The translations under genes were made by a program, and so were the position numbers. Of a stretch of DNA of 64,000 nt, positions 45,637 through 56,685 are shown in pieces; position 1 is the first letter of the stretch, and each line of letters begins with the position of its first letter. The notes beneath the pieces were generated by a model. That model was not told the origin of the DNA and made no database searches. It saw nothing but the letters and a program-made list of their open reading frames with translations. Origin of the DNA: Saccharospirillum alexandrii (GTDB taxonomy: Bacteria; Pseudomonadota; Gammaproteobacteria; Pseudomonadales; Natronospirillaceae); assembly GCF_004000275.1 (NCBI RefSeq), contig NZ_RCIP01000001.1:1542749-1606748 (forward strand). The letters run 5' to 3'.

Positions 45637-46887
45637 ATGTCGTTAGATCGTAGTCACTGTCTGTCCCTGGATACCCAAGACCCCCTCGCCGCTCTGCGCG
45701 ACCAGTTCGAGATTCCCGACGATGTTCTGTATCTCGATGGCAACTCTCTGGGTGCCCGCCCCAAAGCCGCGTCGGAACGCGCGCGCCAGGTGATCGAACA
45801 GGAATGGGGCCAGGGCCTGATTCGCAGCTGGAACCAGGCTGGCTGGATTGACCTGCCACGCCAGGTCGGCGGCCAGATCGCCGCGCTGATCGGTGCCAAA
45901 CCGGAAGAAGTGGTGGTTACCGACTCCACCTCAGTCAACCTGTTCAAGGTCGCTGCTGCGGCACTGAAACAGCAACTGGCGACAGATCCATCACGGCGGG
46001 TGATCCTCTCTGAGCCCGGCAACTTCCCCACCGATCTGTATATGCTGCAAGGCCTCAGCCAATTCATGACCGGCGGCCCGGTGCTGGAAACCCAGCCAGC
46101 CGATTCACTGCTTGAGCGTATCGACACTGATGTGGCGGTGGTTGTATTGACCCACGTTCACTACAAAACCGGCAAGTTGCATGACATGGCAGCCATTACC
46201 CGACGTGCCCACGAGCAGGGAGCCCTGGTGGTCTGGGATCTGAGCCACAGTGGCGGCGCGGTTGAGGTAGACCTCAATGGCGTCAATGCCGATTTCGCCA
46301 TCGGTTGCGGCTACAAATACCTGAACGGCGGGCCTGGAGCACCGGGGTACATTTTCGTTGCAGAGCGCCATCTGGCGGCCTTTGAGCAGCCGCTCAGTGG
46401 CTGGTTTGGCCATGAAGCCCCGTTTGCCATGCGTGACGACTTTGCACCAGCCGGTGACATCCGCCGCGCCCTGACCGGCACGCCTTCGGTGGTGGCCACG
46501 CAATTGCTCAGCGTTGGCCTGGATACCTTAGCCGACACCACCATGGCCGAGTTGCGCGCCAAATCGGTCGCACTGACCCAATTGTTCATTGAACTGGTCG
46601 AAACCCGGCTGCCCGATGCAGGCTTCGAACTGGTCTCGCCGCGCAATGCCAACGAGCGTGGCAGCCAGGTAGCCTTCGCGCACCCGGAAGGTTACGCCAT
46701 TATGCAGGCGCTGATTGATCGCGGAGTGATCGGAGACTTTAGAGCGCCGGATATCCTGCGCTTCGGTTTTGCGCCACTCTATGTGCGTTTTACCGATGTA
46801 TGGGACAGCGTCGACTGCCTGAAAGACATTATGGACAACCGCACCTGGGATCAGCCCAAGTACCATGAGCGGCACGCAGTAACCTGA
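45637..46887 (+). CDS. kynU: Kynureninase
   Basis: 416 residues from the ATG at 45637, which has GGAG nine bases upstream; an ATG five codons earlier is possible. It is a fold-type I PLP enzyme with DGNSLGARPKAA at the N-terminus, SEPGNFPTDLYM in the middle, DLSHSGGAVEVDLNG, and the PLP-lysine in GCGYKYLNGGPG. It cleaves L-kynurenine to anthranilate and alanine (or 3-hydroxykynurenine to 3-hydroxyanthranilate) in tryptophan catabolism. No other kynurenine-pathway gene is adjacent. Confidence 0.93.
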   Translation: MSLDRSHCLSLDTQDPLAALRDQFEIPDDVLYLDGNSLGARPKAASERARQVIEQEWGQGLIRSWNQAGWIDLPRQVGGQIAALIGAKPEEVVVTDSTSVNLFKVAAAALKQQLATDPSRRVILSEPGNFPTDLYMLQGLSQFMTGGPVLETQPADSLLERIDTDVAVVVLTHVHYKTGKLHDMAAITRRAHEQGALVVWDLSHSGGAVEVDLNGVNADFAIGCGYKYLNGGPGAPGYIFVAERHLAAFEQPLSGWFGHEAPFAMRDDFAPAGDIRRALTGTPSVVATQLLSVGLDTLADTTMAELRAKSVALTQLFIELVETRLPDAGFELVSPRNANERGSQVAFAHPEGYAIMQALIDRGVIGDFRAPDILRFGFAPLYVRFTDVWDSVDCLKDIMDNRTWDQPKYHERHAVT

Positions 46888-46944
46888 ACCCCACGCAGTC
46901 TCTCAGCAGCACCCCTTGAAGCGTTGTTCAGAGGCTCATAAGAA

Positions 46945-46966
46945 AGGGGCTGAATCATCAGCCCCT
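46945..46966. terminator. Bidirectional terminator hairpin between kynU and the TRAP operon
   Basis: AGGGGCTGA and TCAGCCCCT flank a 4-base loop. It lies between convergent genes and has flanking A and T residues on both sides. Confidence 0.7.
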
Positions 46967-46986
46967 GAATGGCCGCAAACGCTTCT

Positions 46987-48348
46987 CTAGCCGTAGCGGA
47001 CCTCGGGCAACCACAACACCAGTGGCTCCCAGAAAAAGACCAGTGTCACCGCCAATACCTGCAAGGCAATAAACGGCATAACGCCCTTGTAGATATCCGT
47101 TGTTTTTATCTCTGGCGGCGCCACGCCTTTTAAATAGAAGAGTGAGAAGCCGACCGGTGGCGTTAGGAAGGACGTTTGCAACGTCAGCGCAAACAACACC
47201 ACGAACCAGGTCAGGTCAAACCCCAGTTGCACCACCACCGGCCCGACCAGCGGCAGCAAAATCAAACTGATTTCCAGCCAGTCCAGGAAAAAACCGGCCA
47301 GAAAGGCGATGAACAGGATCACCAGAATAATGCCGCCCGGCGACAGCGGAATACTGGTTAACAGCCCGGCAATGAATTCATCACCACCGAGTGAGCGAAG
47401 CACAACCGCGAAGGCCGTGGCCCCCAAAAAAATACCGAACACAAAAGCCGTGGTGATGGTTGTTTTACGCGATACATCGCGCAGTACATCCCAGCTCAGG
47501 CGACCGTTCATGGCCGCCAGAATGGTCGCCCCCAGGGCGCCGACACCGGAGGCTTCCGTCGGTGTGGCGATGCCAAAAAAGATGGAGCCCAGCACGGCCA
47601 GAATCAGCGACAGTGGAGGCAACACCGAGCGCAGCGTTTCAATGACGACCGCCCGGGTAATGGGTGGCAAATCGGCCTTTGGCGGCGCTAGCGATGGCTT
47701 GAGCCAGGCAGCGATCACCACAAAGGCAATGTAGAGTATTCCCAGCATAACACCCGGAATCAACGCCCCCATAAACAGATCGCCTACCGACAGCGACAGC
47801 TGATCGGCCATGATAATCAGCATGATGCTCGGCGGAATCATGATGCCAAGCGTACCCGACGAGGCGACAATACCACTGGCGAAAGCCGGCGAATATTTCT
47901 GATCCAGCATCACCGGCAGCGACAGCATCGCCAGCAATACGACCGAGGCGCCGACAATGCCGGTGGACGCCGCCAGCAGAATACCAATCAGAATAACAGC
48001 AACGCCCAGGCCACCGTTAAAGCGCCCGAACAGATTAACAAAATTGACCATAAGCCGTTCGGCGACGCCGGAGCGCTCCAGCATCAGCCCCATAAATATG
48101 AACATCGGCAAGGCGACCATGATCCACTTGGTCATCTGATCATAAATTCGCTGAACAACGATGCCGAATATATTCCAGTCGGTTAAAAAGTAGGTATCTG
48201 CATCCAGATAGTTATAGGCCAGTACCGCGCCAATACTGAAAAAGACGGATACGCCCGCCAGGACCCACGCCACCGGAAAACCGGTAAAAATAAGCAGAAT
48301 AAAACTGCCCAGCATGGCCATGACGATGAGTTCGTAGGTTTCAAACAC
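46987..48348 (-). CDS. TRAP transporter large permease (DctM-type)
   Basis: 453 residues with about 12 hydrophobic segments, including GFPVAWVLAGVSV at the N-terminus and ILLAASTGIVGASVVLLAML, the re-entrant motif of DctM. It is the channel-forming subunit of a tripartite ATP-independent periplasmic transporter driven by sodium. Order here is DctP, DctQ, DctM, all minus strand. Substrate not known from this subunit. Confidence 0.93.
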   Translation of the reverse strand: MFETYELIVMAMLGSFILLIFTGFPVAWVLAGVSVFFSIGAVLAYNYLDADTYFLTDWNIFGIVVQRIYDQMTKWIMVALPMFIFMGLMLERSGVAERLMVNFVNLFGRFNGGLGVAVILIGILLAASTGIVGASVVLLAMLSLPVMLDQKYSPAFASGIVASSGTLGIMIPPSIMLIIMADQLSLSVGDLFMGALIPGVMLGILYIAFVVIAAWLKPSLAPPKADLPPITRAVVIETLRSVLPPLSLILAVLGSIFFGIATPTEASGVGALGATILAAMNGRLSWDVLRDVSRKTTITTAFVFGIFLGATAFAVVLRSLGGDEFIAGLLTSIPLSPGGIILVILFIAFLAGFFLDWLEISLILLPLVGPVVVQLGFDLTWFVVLFALTLQTSFLTPPVGFSLFYLKGVAPPEIKTTDIYKGVMPFIALQVLAVTLVFFWEPLVLWLPEVRYG

Positions 48349-48402
48349 AACAAGTCTCCACGGCTAGTCGACCGTTACAACACAATAACAACAGGCATTG
48401 GC

Positions 48403-49002
48403 TCAACGATTAGCCGCAACCCGTGCCCGGGGAAAGCCGGTTAAAAACGACAGCGCCCGAATAAACCGGCTGAAGGCCGCGATCAACAGAAGTCCGAATC
48501 CGATTAGAATCACCGACTTGATCAACCAGCGCATGGGCAAGCCGCCCGGAGACCCGGAAATCTCGCCCATCACATAAGACCGTTCAACAAAGGGATAGGC
48601 GTAATAGAGGACAAACAGGCAAAACGGCATTAAAAACAGGGCCAGCCCCAGCAATTCGAGCCATGCTCGCTTGCGATGCGACAGCTTTTCAGCGAGTACA
48701 TCCACCCGAACATGGCCGTCGTGCAAAACGCAGTAGGACAGACCAATCATGAAACCGATGGAGTAGATGTGCCACTGCAGCTCTTCAAGGGCAACGTAGG
48801 AGTTACTGAAGAAATAACGCAGCACGACATTCAACACCACCAGCACCATCAGCAGCAGCCAGCTCCACGAAAAAAAGCGCCCGACGACCTCAAGCAAGGC
48901 ATCGAGCTTGTCGGATAACCAGGTGGGCGGGTACGGAACGGCGGTGGGGCCATGCCCCACCGCTTGCTCCACCTTGTCCAGATCGAGCTTTATGTCAGAC
49001 AT
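48403..49002 (-). CDS. TRAP transporter small permease (DctQ-type)
   Basis: 199 residues with four hydrophobic segments. The conserved ALEELQWHIYSIGFMIGLSY motif of DctQ is clear. It pairs with the large permease downstream. A cytoplasmic N-terminus of about 25 residues is charged. The gene lies 3 bp after the DctP gene. Confidence 0.92.
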   Translation of the reverse strand: MSDIKLDLDKVEQAVGHGPTAVPYPPTWLSDKLDALLEVVGRFFSWSWLLLMVLVVLNVVLRYFFSNSYVALEELQWHIYSIGFMIGLSYCVLHDGHVRVDVLAEKLSHRKRAWLELLGLALFLMPFCLFVLYYAYPFVERSYVMGEISGSPGGLPMRWLIKSVILIGFGLLLIAAFSRFIRALSFLTGFPRARVAANR

Positions 49003-49005
49003 GGA

Positions 49006-50070
49006 TCAATCCTGTGCATGCCAGTCACGTGACAGGTAGCCATACTTCTTCCAGGTCGCATGTTCAGCCTGGAATTCCTTCATGGAGCTGTAGATCCGAT
49101 CAAACATCTCGTCCTGCTCGGAATATTTCTCCATGACCGAAGCGGTAGCCTCCTCAAAAGCCCCCAGCATCTCGGCATCGTACTGACGCAGGTTCACACC
49201 TTCTTCGGCAAACTCGTTCAATACAGCGCCCTGCAATGCTTCTGCTTTCGCCAGTGCAACTGCATTGCCAGCCATGCAGGAGGTTTCGATCAGGCTTTGC
49301 GTCTGACCGTTCAGCTTGTTCCACTCATCCAGATTGATGTACAGGAACTGATTGGTTGACGGCTGGTGCCAGCCTGGCAGGTAGTAGTACTTGGCCACCT
49401 GTGAAAAGCCCAACTGCTTGTCGACGGTCGGCAACGAGAATTCGGTAGCATCCAATACACCGGTTTCCAGTGCCTGATACAACTCGCCACCGGGCAACAC
49501 GTTAATGGACATACCAAACTCGCCCATGATTTCGCCACCAAGACCCGCAGCACGGAATTTCAGACCACGCAGATCTTCAACCGAATTCATTTCCTCGGTA
49601 AACCAGCCGGCTGATTCAGGGCTGATGGTGCCGCACAGAATCGGGTAAACGTTGTAAGGCTCAAACATTTCTTTCAGCAGATCATCACCACCATGGTGAT
49701 ACATCCACGCCAGAAATTCCTGGGATTCCAGACCGAATGGCGTGGCGCCGTACAAGGCTGAACCCGGTACCTGGCCCCATTCATAGCCCATCCAGGAATA
49801 ACCGGCAGAAATGTTGCCAGCACTGACGTTGTCGAAAATTGACAGGGCAGGAATCAACGCCCCGGGCTCTACCGTTTGCAGTGTAACCCGGCCATCACTG
49901 ATGGTGGACACCATGTCGGAAACCACCGGCATGGTGTCGCCCAGGGCCGTCAGCGACGAAGAAAACGCCATCGGAACCTGCCAGCGAACCCGGTTGAATT
50001 CAGCCTGAGCTGCAAAGGGCGCAGCGGCCAGGGTGGTGGCCAGTACGGCCAGGGGCAATGCTTTTTTCAT
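49006..50070 (-). CDS. TRAP transporter substrate-binding protein (DctP-type)
   Basis: 354 residues from the ATG at 50070 (an ATG two codons earlier is also possible; AGAGAG precedes both). A signal peptide (LAVLATTLAAAPFAAQA) exports it to the periplasm. VEDLRGLKFRAAGLGGEIM holds the conserved Arg that binds the ligand carboxylate. VLPGGELYQALETGVLDATE is the DctP signature. The long length and WYHHGG-like MYHHGGDDLL suggest the alpha-keto-acid/SmoM-like group, but the substrate is not resolved. Confidence 0.92.
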   Translation of the reverse strand: MKKALPLAVLATTLAAAPFAAQAEFNRVRWQVPMAFSSSLTALGDTMPVVSDMVSTISDGRVTLQTVEPGALIPALSIFDNVSAGNISAGYSWMGYEWGQVPGSALYGATPFGLESQEFLAWMYHHGGDDLLKEMFEPYNVYPILCGTISPESAGWFTEEMNSVEDLRGLKFRAAGLGGEIMGEFGMSINVLPGGELYQALETGVLDATEFSLPTVDKQLGFSQVAKYYYLPGWHQPSTNQFLYINLDEWNKLNGQTQSLIETSCMAGNAVALAKAEALQGAVLNEFAEEGVNLRQYDAEMLGAFEEATASVMEKYSEQDEMFDRIYSSMKEFQAEHATWKKYGYLSRDWHAQD

Positions 50071-50528
50071 GATCATTGTCTCTCTGTTTTTGTAATTGTG
50101 GAGTGAGTCTTAGTGCTTTCTACCAACTCTACGGTCTGGCTCTGAGCCTCCTGAAACTGGCAACACCGATATCCCAAGAGAGGCTTGGCTTGACCCGTGG
50201 GTGTAAGCCAGTGACTGAATGCTAGGCCGAGCCTTAGAGCGTGGCTTTCGTTCGTTAGTAGGAGGGTGCTACAGGCCACCGGAAATCGGGCGCTGGCGGG
50301 CCTCCTGCTTTGGTAGGAGAGGCTGCTATGGTGGTAAAGCAGCGGCCACCGGGTAAGCCTCTGTGGGGTCGGCGTGAATCCGTCCATGGAGCCTAGGCCG
50401 CAGCATCCCTGCTGCGGACTTCCCCACAGAGGCTCACCCGGTGGCCGCTGCAAGCGTGTACTTTCCAGCCAGCTCCGGCTCAAATAACAGGTAACACAAA
50501 GAAACACGGCGAATAAGGTGCGTGGCGC
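50071..50528. other. Intergenic region between divergent dctP and rimO
   Basis: Apart from element 5 and the rimO promoter, the sequence shows only short, imperfect inverted repeats. The dctP promoter presumably lies near 50090-50150 but no clear boxes are seen. Confidence 0.4.
50339..50451 (-). repeat. 113-bp palindromic element, copy 5
   Basis: Outer arms GCAGCGGCCACCGGGTAAGC and GCTCACCCGGTGGCCGCTGC pair with one mismatch, and the inner hairpin CCGCAGCATCCCTGCTGCGG is perfect. It lies outside the eCIS, in the dctP-rimO intergenic region, so the family is not eCIS-specific. Confidence 0.9.
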
Positions 50529-50556
50529 TTGAAGCCAGATTGGAAGGCGCTACAAT
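50529..50556 (+). promoter_or_regulatory. Sigma-70 promoter of rimO
   Basis: TTGAAG, 16 bases, TACAAT. It ends 33 bp before the rimO ATG. Confidence 0.65.
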
Positions 50557-50589
50557 ACCGCTCCTTTTTTGACCAGCCCTGAGGTTTTC

Positions 50590-51948
50590 ATGACCACCCA
50601 TATCGTCACTCCCCGCGAAGGCAAGCCTGTTACCGAGCAGGGGCGCGTCGGTTTTGTCAGCCTGGGCTGCCCGAAGAACACCGTCGACTCTGAACGCATC
50701 CTGACCCAGCTGCGGGCTGAAGGGTACGATGTGGTGCCCTCTTACCACGATGCGGATGTGGTGATTGTGAATACCTGCGGCTTTATTGACTCAGCGGTGA
50801 AGGAATCGCTCGATACCATCGGTGAAGCTCTGCGCGAGAACGGGAAAGTGCTCGTCACTGGCTGTCTGGGTGCCAAGGAGAACGACATTCGGGAAGTCCA
50901 CCCGAACGTGCTGGCCGTTACCGGGCCCCATGCCTACGAAGAAGTGGTGCGTCAGGTGCATGATGTGGTGCCGCCGCGTCACGACCCTTTCATCTCGCTT
51001 GTTCCGGATACCGGCGTCAAGCTGACGCCGAAGCATTATGCCTATCTGAAGATTTCCGAAGGATGCAACCACCGCTGCACCTTCTGCATCATTCCCTCGT
51101 TCCGGGGGGATCTGGTCAGCCGCCCGGTTGGACAGGTGCTGAGCGAGGCCGAGCGCCTGGTGAACAACGGCACCAAAGAACTGCTGGTGATTTCCCAGGA
51201 CACCAGCGCCTACGGTGTCGACATGAAATACCGCACCGATTTCTGGAGCGGCAAGCCGGTGAAAACCCGGATGAAGGAACTGTGTGAAGAACTGGGTCAA
51301 CTGGATGCCTGGGTGCGGCTGCACTACGTCTACCCCTACCCGCACGTCGACGACATCATCCCGTTGATGGCTGAAAACCGCATTCTCCCATATCTGGACA
51401 TTCCGTTTCAGCACGCAAGCCCCACCGTGCTCAAGGCAATGAAACGCCCGGCTCATGCTGAGAAAGTGTTAAACCGTATTCATAAGTGGCGGGAAATCTG
51501 CCCGGACATTACCCTGCGCTCGACTTTTATTGTCGGCTTTCCGGGCGAAACCGAGGCTGATTTCCAGATGCTGCTCGATTTTCTGGAAGAAGCCCAGCTC
51601 GACCGCGTTGGCGCGTTTCAGTATTCCAACGTCGATGGCGCCGCCTCTGCCGCCCTGCCCAACCACGTTGATGAAGCCGTCAAGCAGGAACGCTACGACC
51701 GCTTTATGGAAGTGCAGCAGCGCATCAGTACCGCCCGCCTGCAGGCCAAGGTTGGCACCGACATCGAAGTCATCGTCGATGAAGTGGTCGCCGAGGGCGC
51801 TGTCGCCCGTTCGAAAGCCGACGCACCGGATATCGACGGCCAGGTCTTTCTCGACAACCAGACCCAACTGAAACCCGGCGACCGCCTCTGGGTTCATGTT
51901 GAAGACGCCGATGAATATGACCTGTGGGCTCACCCAATTACGAGGTAA
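50590..51948 (+). CDS. rimO: Ribosomal protein S12 methylthiotransferase RimO
   Basis: 452 residues from the ATG at 50590 (GAGG five bases upstream). An N-terminal UPF0004 domain has [16 protein letters not shown] with Cys residues for one iron-sulphur cluster, and [11 protein letters not shown]. The radical-SAM CNHRCTFC (CX3CX2C) follows, then a C-terminal TRAM domain. RimO methylthiolates Asp88 (E. coli numbering) of ribosomal protein S12 (RpsL). The GCPKN and FIDSAVKES motifs separate it from MiaB. Confidence 0.95.
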   Translation: MTTHIVTPREGKPVTEQGRVGFVSLGCPKNTVDSERILTQLRAEGYDVVPSYHDADVVIVNTCGFIDSAVKESLDTIGEALRENGKVLVTGCLGAKENDIREVHPNVLAVTGPHAYEEVVRQVHDVVPPRHDPFISLVPDTGVKLTPKHYAYLKISEGCNHRCTFCIIPSFRGDLVSRPVGQVLSEAERLVNNGTKELLVISQDTSAYGVDMKYRTDFWSGKPVKTRMKELCEELGQLDAWVRLHYVYPYPHVDDIIPLMAENRILPYLDIPFQHASPTVLKAMKRPAHAEKVLNRIHKWREICPDITLRSTFIVGFPGETEADFQMLLDFLEEAQLDRVGAFQYSNVDGAASAALPNHVDEAVKQERYDRFMEVQQRISTARLQAKVGTDIEVIVDEVVAEGAVARSKADAPDIDGQVFLDNQTQLKPGDRLWVHVEDADEYDLWAHPITR

Positions 51949-51954
51949 AACCCT

Positions 51955-52063
51955 GCGTTAGACATTCAAGTTTCGGAGTTCGGTTCACCTCAATGGCGTT
52001 GGCCCGCACCGGATACCGGGTACTAGTCTACTGTGCAAAATCCGAAACTTGAGTTTCTAACGC
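51955..52063. repeat. 109-bp inverted-repeat element after rimO
   Basis: Terminal arms of 23 nt begin GCGTTAGACATTCAAG and end CTTGAGTTTCTAACGC, matching at about 20 of 23 positions. CAAGTTTCGGAGTTCG is shared with the flanks of element copy 6. It starts 7 bp after rimO, between convergent genes, and could act as a terminator. Confidence 0.75.
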
Positions 52064-52079
52064 ATGACACAATGGTTCA

Positions 52080-52970
52080 TTATTGATTCCAGGCTACGCC
52101 ACCCTTTAATCCCCGCCCCAACCATTCAATACAAGCCCGAACCTTAGGCGACAAATGCCGATTCGGCGGATACAACGCCCAAACGCCCTCTTCCGCCGGT
52201 GCAAAGGCATCCAGAACCGTCACCAGCCGTCCAGCTTGAATGTCGTCATTAACGTAGTAATCCGGCAATTGAACAATGCCCAGACCTTTCAAAGCCGCAT
52301 CCCGCAGCGCAGGCCCGCTGTTACATCGAAGCCTGCCGGCAACCCGGACATCCCGCCGTTCACCCTGATCGGTAAAACGCCAGTGGTCCAGTGTGCCCAG
52401 CAAACAGGAATGGTTCTTCAACTCAGCCAGAGTGTGCGGCTGCCCAAACCGGGCCAGATAATCCGGTGAGGCACAGACGAACTGGGCTCTATGCGCCAGC
52501 GGCCGGGCGACCAGGCGTTCGTCTTCCAGCACGCCAACCCGAATCGCCAGATCGATGCCGGATTCGATCAGATCTAGGCGCTGATTGGTCAGTTGCAGAT
52601 CAATGTCGAGTCGCGGGTAGTGCATCGTAAACCCGGCAATCAACGGGGCTATGTAGCGCTCGCCATAAGACAGCGGTGCGGTTATCCGCAACCGACCAGT
52701 CGGTTCGGACAACCGCTCGCCGATGGCCTGTTCGGCCTCTACCAGGCCATCGAGCAAGGCGCGGCAGTGGTTGTAGTAGATCCGGCCATCGTCAGTAAGC
52801 GTGACCGAGCGCGTGGTGCGCTGAAACAACTGAACATCCAACCGATCTTCCAGCCGGCTGATCTGTCGACTGATATTGGCAACGGAACTGCCCAATCGTT
52901 CGGCAGCCCGGGTAAAACTGCGGGTCTCAGCGACTGCTACACATTCTTCAATACCATCCCAACGCGCCAT
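52080..52970 (-). CDS. LysR-family transcriptional regulator, probable frmAB regulator
   Basis: 296 residues. The winged helix-turn-helix is at residues 5-65 (FTRAAERLGSSVANISRQISRL) and the substrate-binding domain at 90-290. It diverges from frmA, and LysR-type regulators of formaldehyde-oxidation genes are known in Pseudomonas and Neisseria-type bacteria, so control of frmA/frmB by a formaldehyde or glutathione-adduct signal is likely. A palindrome with compatible spacing lies between the genes. Confidence 0.9.
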   Translation of the reverse strand: MARWDGIEECVAVAETRSFTRAAERLGSSVANISRQISRLEDRLDVQLFQRTTRSVTLTDDGRIYYNHCRALLDGLVEAEQAIGERLSEPTGRLRITAPLSYGERYIAPLIAGFTMHYPRLDIDLQLTNQRLDLIESGIDLAIRVGVLEDERLVARPLAHRAQFVCASPDYLARFGQPHTLAELKNHSCLLGTLDHWRFTDQGERRDVRVAGRLRCNSGPALRDAALKGLGIVQLPDYYVNDDIQAGRLVTVLDAFAPAEEGVWALYPPNRHLSPKVRACIEWLGRGLKGGVAWNQ

Positions 52971-53001
52971 CGGCCTCTCTCTTACTCTATTATTGCCCTA
53001 T

Positions 53002-53018
53002 GGTAAAAATGATTTACC
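53002..53018. promoter_or_regulatory. Candidate operator between LysR gene and frmA
   Basis: GGTAAA, 5 bases, TTTACC: a perfect 6-bp inverted repeat in the divergent region. A candidate -10 (TACAAT, 53052-53057) with a weak -35 (TTATTA, 53030-53035) for frmA lies just downstream. Binding is inferred. Confidence 0.55.
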
Positions 53019-53051
53019 CATGAGCCTCATTATTAACCTGGCAAACCCTAA

Positions 53052-54212
<1,161 letters not shown>

Positions 54213-54287
54213 ATACCGGCCGAACGGATTCTCCCAAAAGAGACATCCGTTTTTAAGATCCCTAGTTTCGGAGTTCGCATAAAGCTA

Positions 54288-54400
54288 GCGGCGGGTGGCA
54301 GGGCTGCTTTTGCGGGGGTATCTGAGGCATGGATGCCGAAGTTAAGCCTACATGGATGTATTTACGGCGCCCCCGCAGGAGCAGCCCTGCTATCCGTCGA
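54288..54400 (+). repeat. 113-bp palindromic element, copy 6, with outer inverted repeat
   Basis: Arms GGCAGGGCTGCTTTTGCGGGG and CCCCGCAGGAGCAGCCCTGC pair with G-U pairs tolerated, and the core GAGGCATGGATGCCGAAG sits in the same place as in other copies. Flanking AGTTTCGGAG (54264-54273) and CTCCGAAACT (54428-54437) add an outer inverted repeat. The element lies between frmA and frmB. Confidence 0.85.
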
Positions 54401-54459
54401 GAGTTTTGGCAACGCAGTCAATTTGTCCTCCGAAACTCAAGTTAAGACTTGAGGATTCC

Positions 54460-55308
54460 ATGAGTTTGAATCATCTGAACAGCAACAAGTGTTTCAACGG
54501 TTGGCAGAAACAGTATGAGCACGCGTCTGCCACCTTAAACTGTACCATGCGTTTCAGCGTCTACCTGCCGCCCGGTGCCGATGCCCAGCACCCGGTACCG
54601 GTGCTGTACTGGCTGTCGGGCCTCACCTGTACCGACGAGAATTTCGTGCACAAGGCCGGCGCGCAGCGCATGGCGGCTGAACTGGGTATCGCCATCGTCG
54701 CACCCGACACCAGCCCACGCGGTGACGGCGTCGCTGACGACCCGGAGGGAGCATACGATCTGGGCCTGGGCGCTGGCTTTTACGTCAATGCCACTGAGGC
54801 GCCCTGGAACCGCCACTACCGGATGTACGATTACGTTGTGTCGGAATTGCCCAGCCTGATCGAGGCCCATTTTCCAGTAACAGAACAACGGTCGATCAGC
54901 GGTCACTCCATGGGTGGCCACGGTGCGCTGGTGATTGGTTTGCGCAACCCCGATCGTTACAGCTCGGTCTCGGCCTTTGCGCCCATTTGTAACCCAACAG
55001 CGGTTCCCTGGGGTCACAAGGCGTTTTCCGCCTATCTCGGCGACGACCAGGCGACCTGGCGTGACTATGATGCCAGCCTGTTACTGGCCAGCAGCGACGC
55101 TCAGTTTCCGATTCTGGTGGATCAGGGCGATGCCGATAACTTTCTGGAAGCGCAACTGCACCCCCAGGCACTGAGTAAGGCCGCTGAACACAGTGCTCAT
55201 CCGTTTGAGAGCCGCACTCAACCGGGGTATGACCACAGCTATTATTTCATTGCCAGCTTTATTGAAGATCATCTGCGCTTTCACGCCAAAGCCTTGCAGA
55301 GCAATTAA
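54460..55308 (+). CDS. frmB: S-formylglutathione hydrolase
   Basis: 282 residues from the ATG at 54460, with GAGG five bases upstream. The nucleophile elbow is [10 protein letters not shown], and the segments [15 protein letters not shown] and DTSPRG are family signatures. The acid and His come in the last third ([11 protein letters not shown] and GYDHSYYF). It hydrolyses S-formylglutathione to formate and glutathione, finishing the frmA reaction. Element 6 lies in the 247-bp gap between the two genes, which may uncouple their expression. Confidence 0.94.
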   Translation: MSLNHLNSNKCFNGWQKQYEHASATLNCTMRFSVYLPPGADAQHPVPVLYWLSGLTCTDENFVHKAGAQRMAAELGIAIVAPDTSPRGDGVADDPEGAYDLGLGAGFYVNATEAPWNRHYRMYDYVVSELPSLIEAHFPVTEQRSISGHSMGGHGALVIGLRNPDRYSSVSAFAPICNPTAVPWGHKAFSAYLGDDQATWRDYDASLLLASSDAQFPILVDQGDADNFLEAQLHPQALSKAAEHSAHPFESRTQPGYDHSYYFIASFIEDHLRFHAKALQSN

Positions 55309-55421
55309 CACCCGCGTTCATGGTTAATCCAGGGTGACAAGCCCGTGCAACGAAGTCGACCCGAGATAAACATTCGGGCTACACTGAGATTCACGCCTTG
55401 TATCTTGGAATTCCATCAACC

Positions 55422-56681
55422 ATGCGCCATGCCGATTACCAGGATTTGTCTGTTTCCGTCCAGGATCTGGAAATTGGCATGCGCGTGGTCGCGCTGGACC
55501 GGCCCTGGGAAGAAACTACCTTCCTGTTACAGGGGTTTGTCATCGCATCCACCGATGACATACGGGAACTGCAGCGCCAGTGCCAGACCGTGACAGTGCA
55601 AGTCAAAATTGACGTATCTCCCGCGTCGAAACAACGCACAACCACCAGCCATGGCCCAGCGCCCCCCACGCCCAGGCCAGCCAAAACCGGGCCGGCCAGT
55701 ACCCGACGGGTCAACTACATCAATCAGGTTGGCTTTGAACGGGCGGTTGAAGCGTCCCGACTGACCTTTGATTCGGCACGCTCAATGGCCACGTCCATCA
55801 TGGATGGTTTGCGCGTCGGACGCAGCCTCGAAGTGACTGAATGCCGCGACGTCGTCGATAAGGTGGTCGATAGCATTCTGGCCAACAAAGATGCCCTGCG
55901 GTTTCTGTCGATGATCAAACACAAAGACAGCTACACCGCCGAACACAGCATGAATGTCTGCATACTCAGCGCCACCTTTGCTCGCCACCTGGGGCTGATG
56001 GAAGCTGAAATACGGGACGTTGCACTCTGTGGCTTGTTGCACGATGTGGGCAAGAGTCGAATTCCCGCCGACATACTGAACAAACCTGGCCGGTTTACAC
56101 GGGAAGAAGCCTACATCATGGCCGAACACCCGACCCACGGCCGCAATATTCTGATGTCCGCCTCGGCCGAATTCAAACATGCCATTGATGTTGCGCATTC
56201 GCACCATGAGCGCATCGATGGTAAGGGGTATCCACGCGGGTTGCGCCAGCAACAAATTTCCTACTACGCCAAAATTGTGGCCCTGGCCGATGCCTATGAC
56301 GCCATGACCAGTGAGCGCTGCTATGGCACGGTTAAAACCTCCGAGCAGGCACTGAAAAGCATCTTGCGCGAGCGGGGTACGCACTTCGACTCAGACTTGT
56401 CGAAAGCTTTTATCACCTGTATCGGGTTCTACCCGACGGGCAGTCTTGTTCAACTGAGCGGAGGACAAGTCGCCATGGTACTGGAACCCAACCCGGACGA
56501 TTTTGCCCGGCCTCGCATCCGGGTGCTGACCGATGCCCGGCAACACCCCTTGCCGGCCCCTCATGAACTGGACCTGGCCGATCCTACCAATCAGAGTGTG
56601 ACCATCCGCAGTGAAGTGCTGAATGGCACCGCGGGCGTCGATATCAACACCGCCGTAAAACGGGAACTCAGCCTGCTCTGA
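55422..56681 (+). CDS. DUF3391 / HD-GYP c-di-GMP phosphodiesterase
   Basis: 419 residues. The N-terminal 130 residues match DUF3391 (LEIGMRVVALDRPWEETTF). The HD motif is in LLHDVGKSRIP (about residue 206), and the GYP signature is in HERIDGKGYPRGL (about residue 267), with downstream ADAYDAMTS and a full metal-ligand set. It should hydrolyse cyclic di-GMP in the cytosol. Domain order is the usual one for this family. Confidence 0.93.
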   Translation: MRHADYQDLSVSVQDLEIGMRVVALDRPWEETTFLLQGFVIASTDDIRELQRQCQTVTVQVKIDVSPASKQRTTTSHGPAPPTPRPAKTGPASTRRVNYINQVGFERAVEASRLTFDSARSMATSIMDGLRVGRSLEVTECRDVVDKVVDSILANKDALRFLSMIKHKDSYTAEHSMNVCILSATFARHLGLMEAEIRDVALCGLLHDVGKSRIPADILNKPGRFTREEAYIMAEHPTHGRNILMSASAEFKHAIDVAHSHHERIDGKGYPRGLRQQQISYYAKIVALADAYDAMTSERCYGTVKTSEQALKSILRERGTHFDSDLSKAFITCIGFYPTGSLVQLSGGQVAMVLEPNPDDFARPRIRVLTDARQHPLPAPHELDLADPTNQSVTIRSEVLNGTAGVDINTAVKRELSLL

Positions 56682-56685
56682 GTGA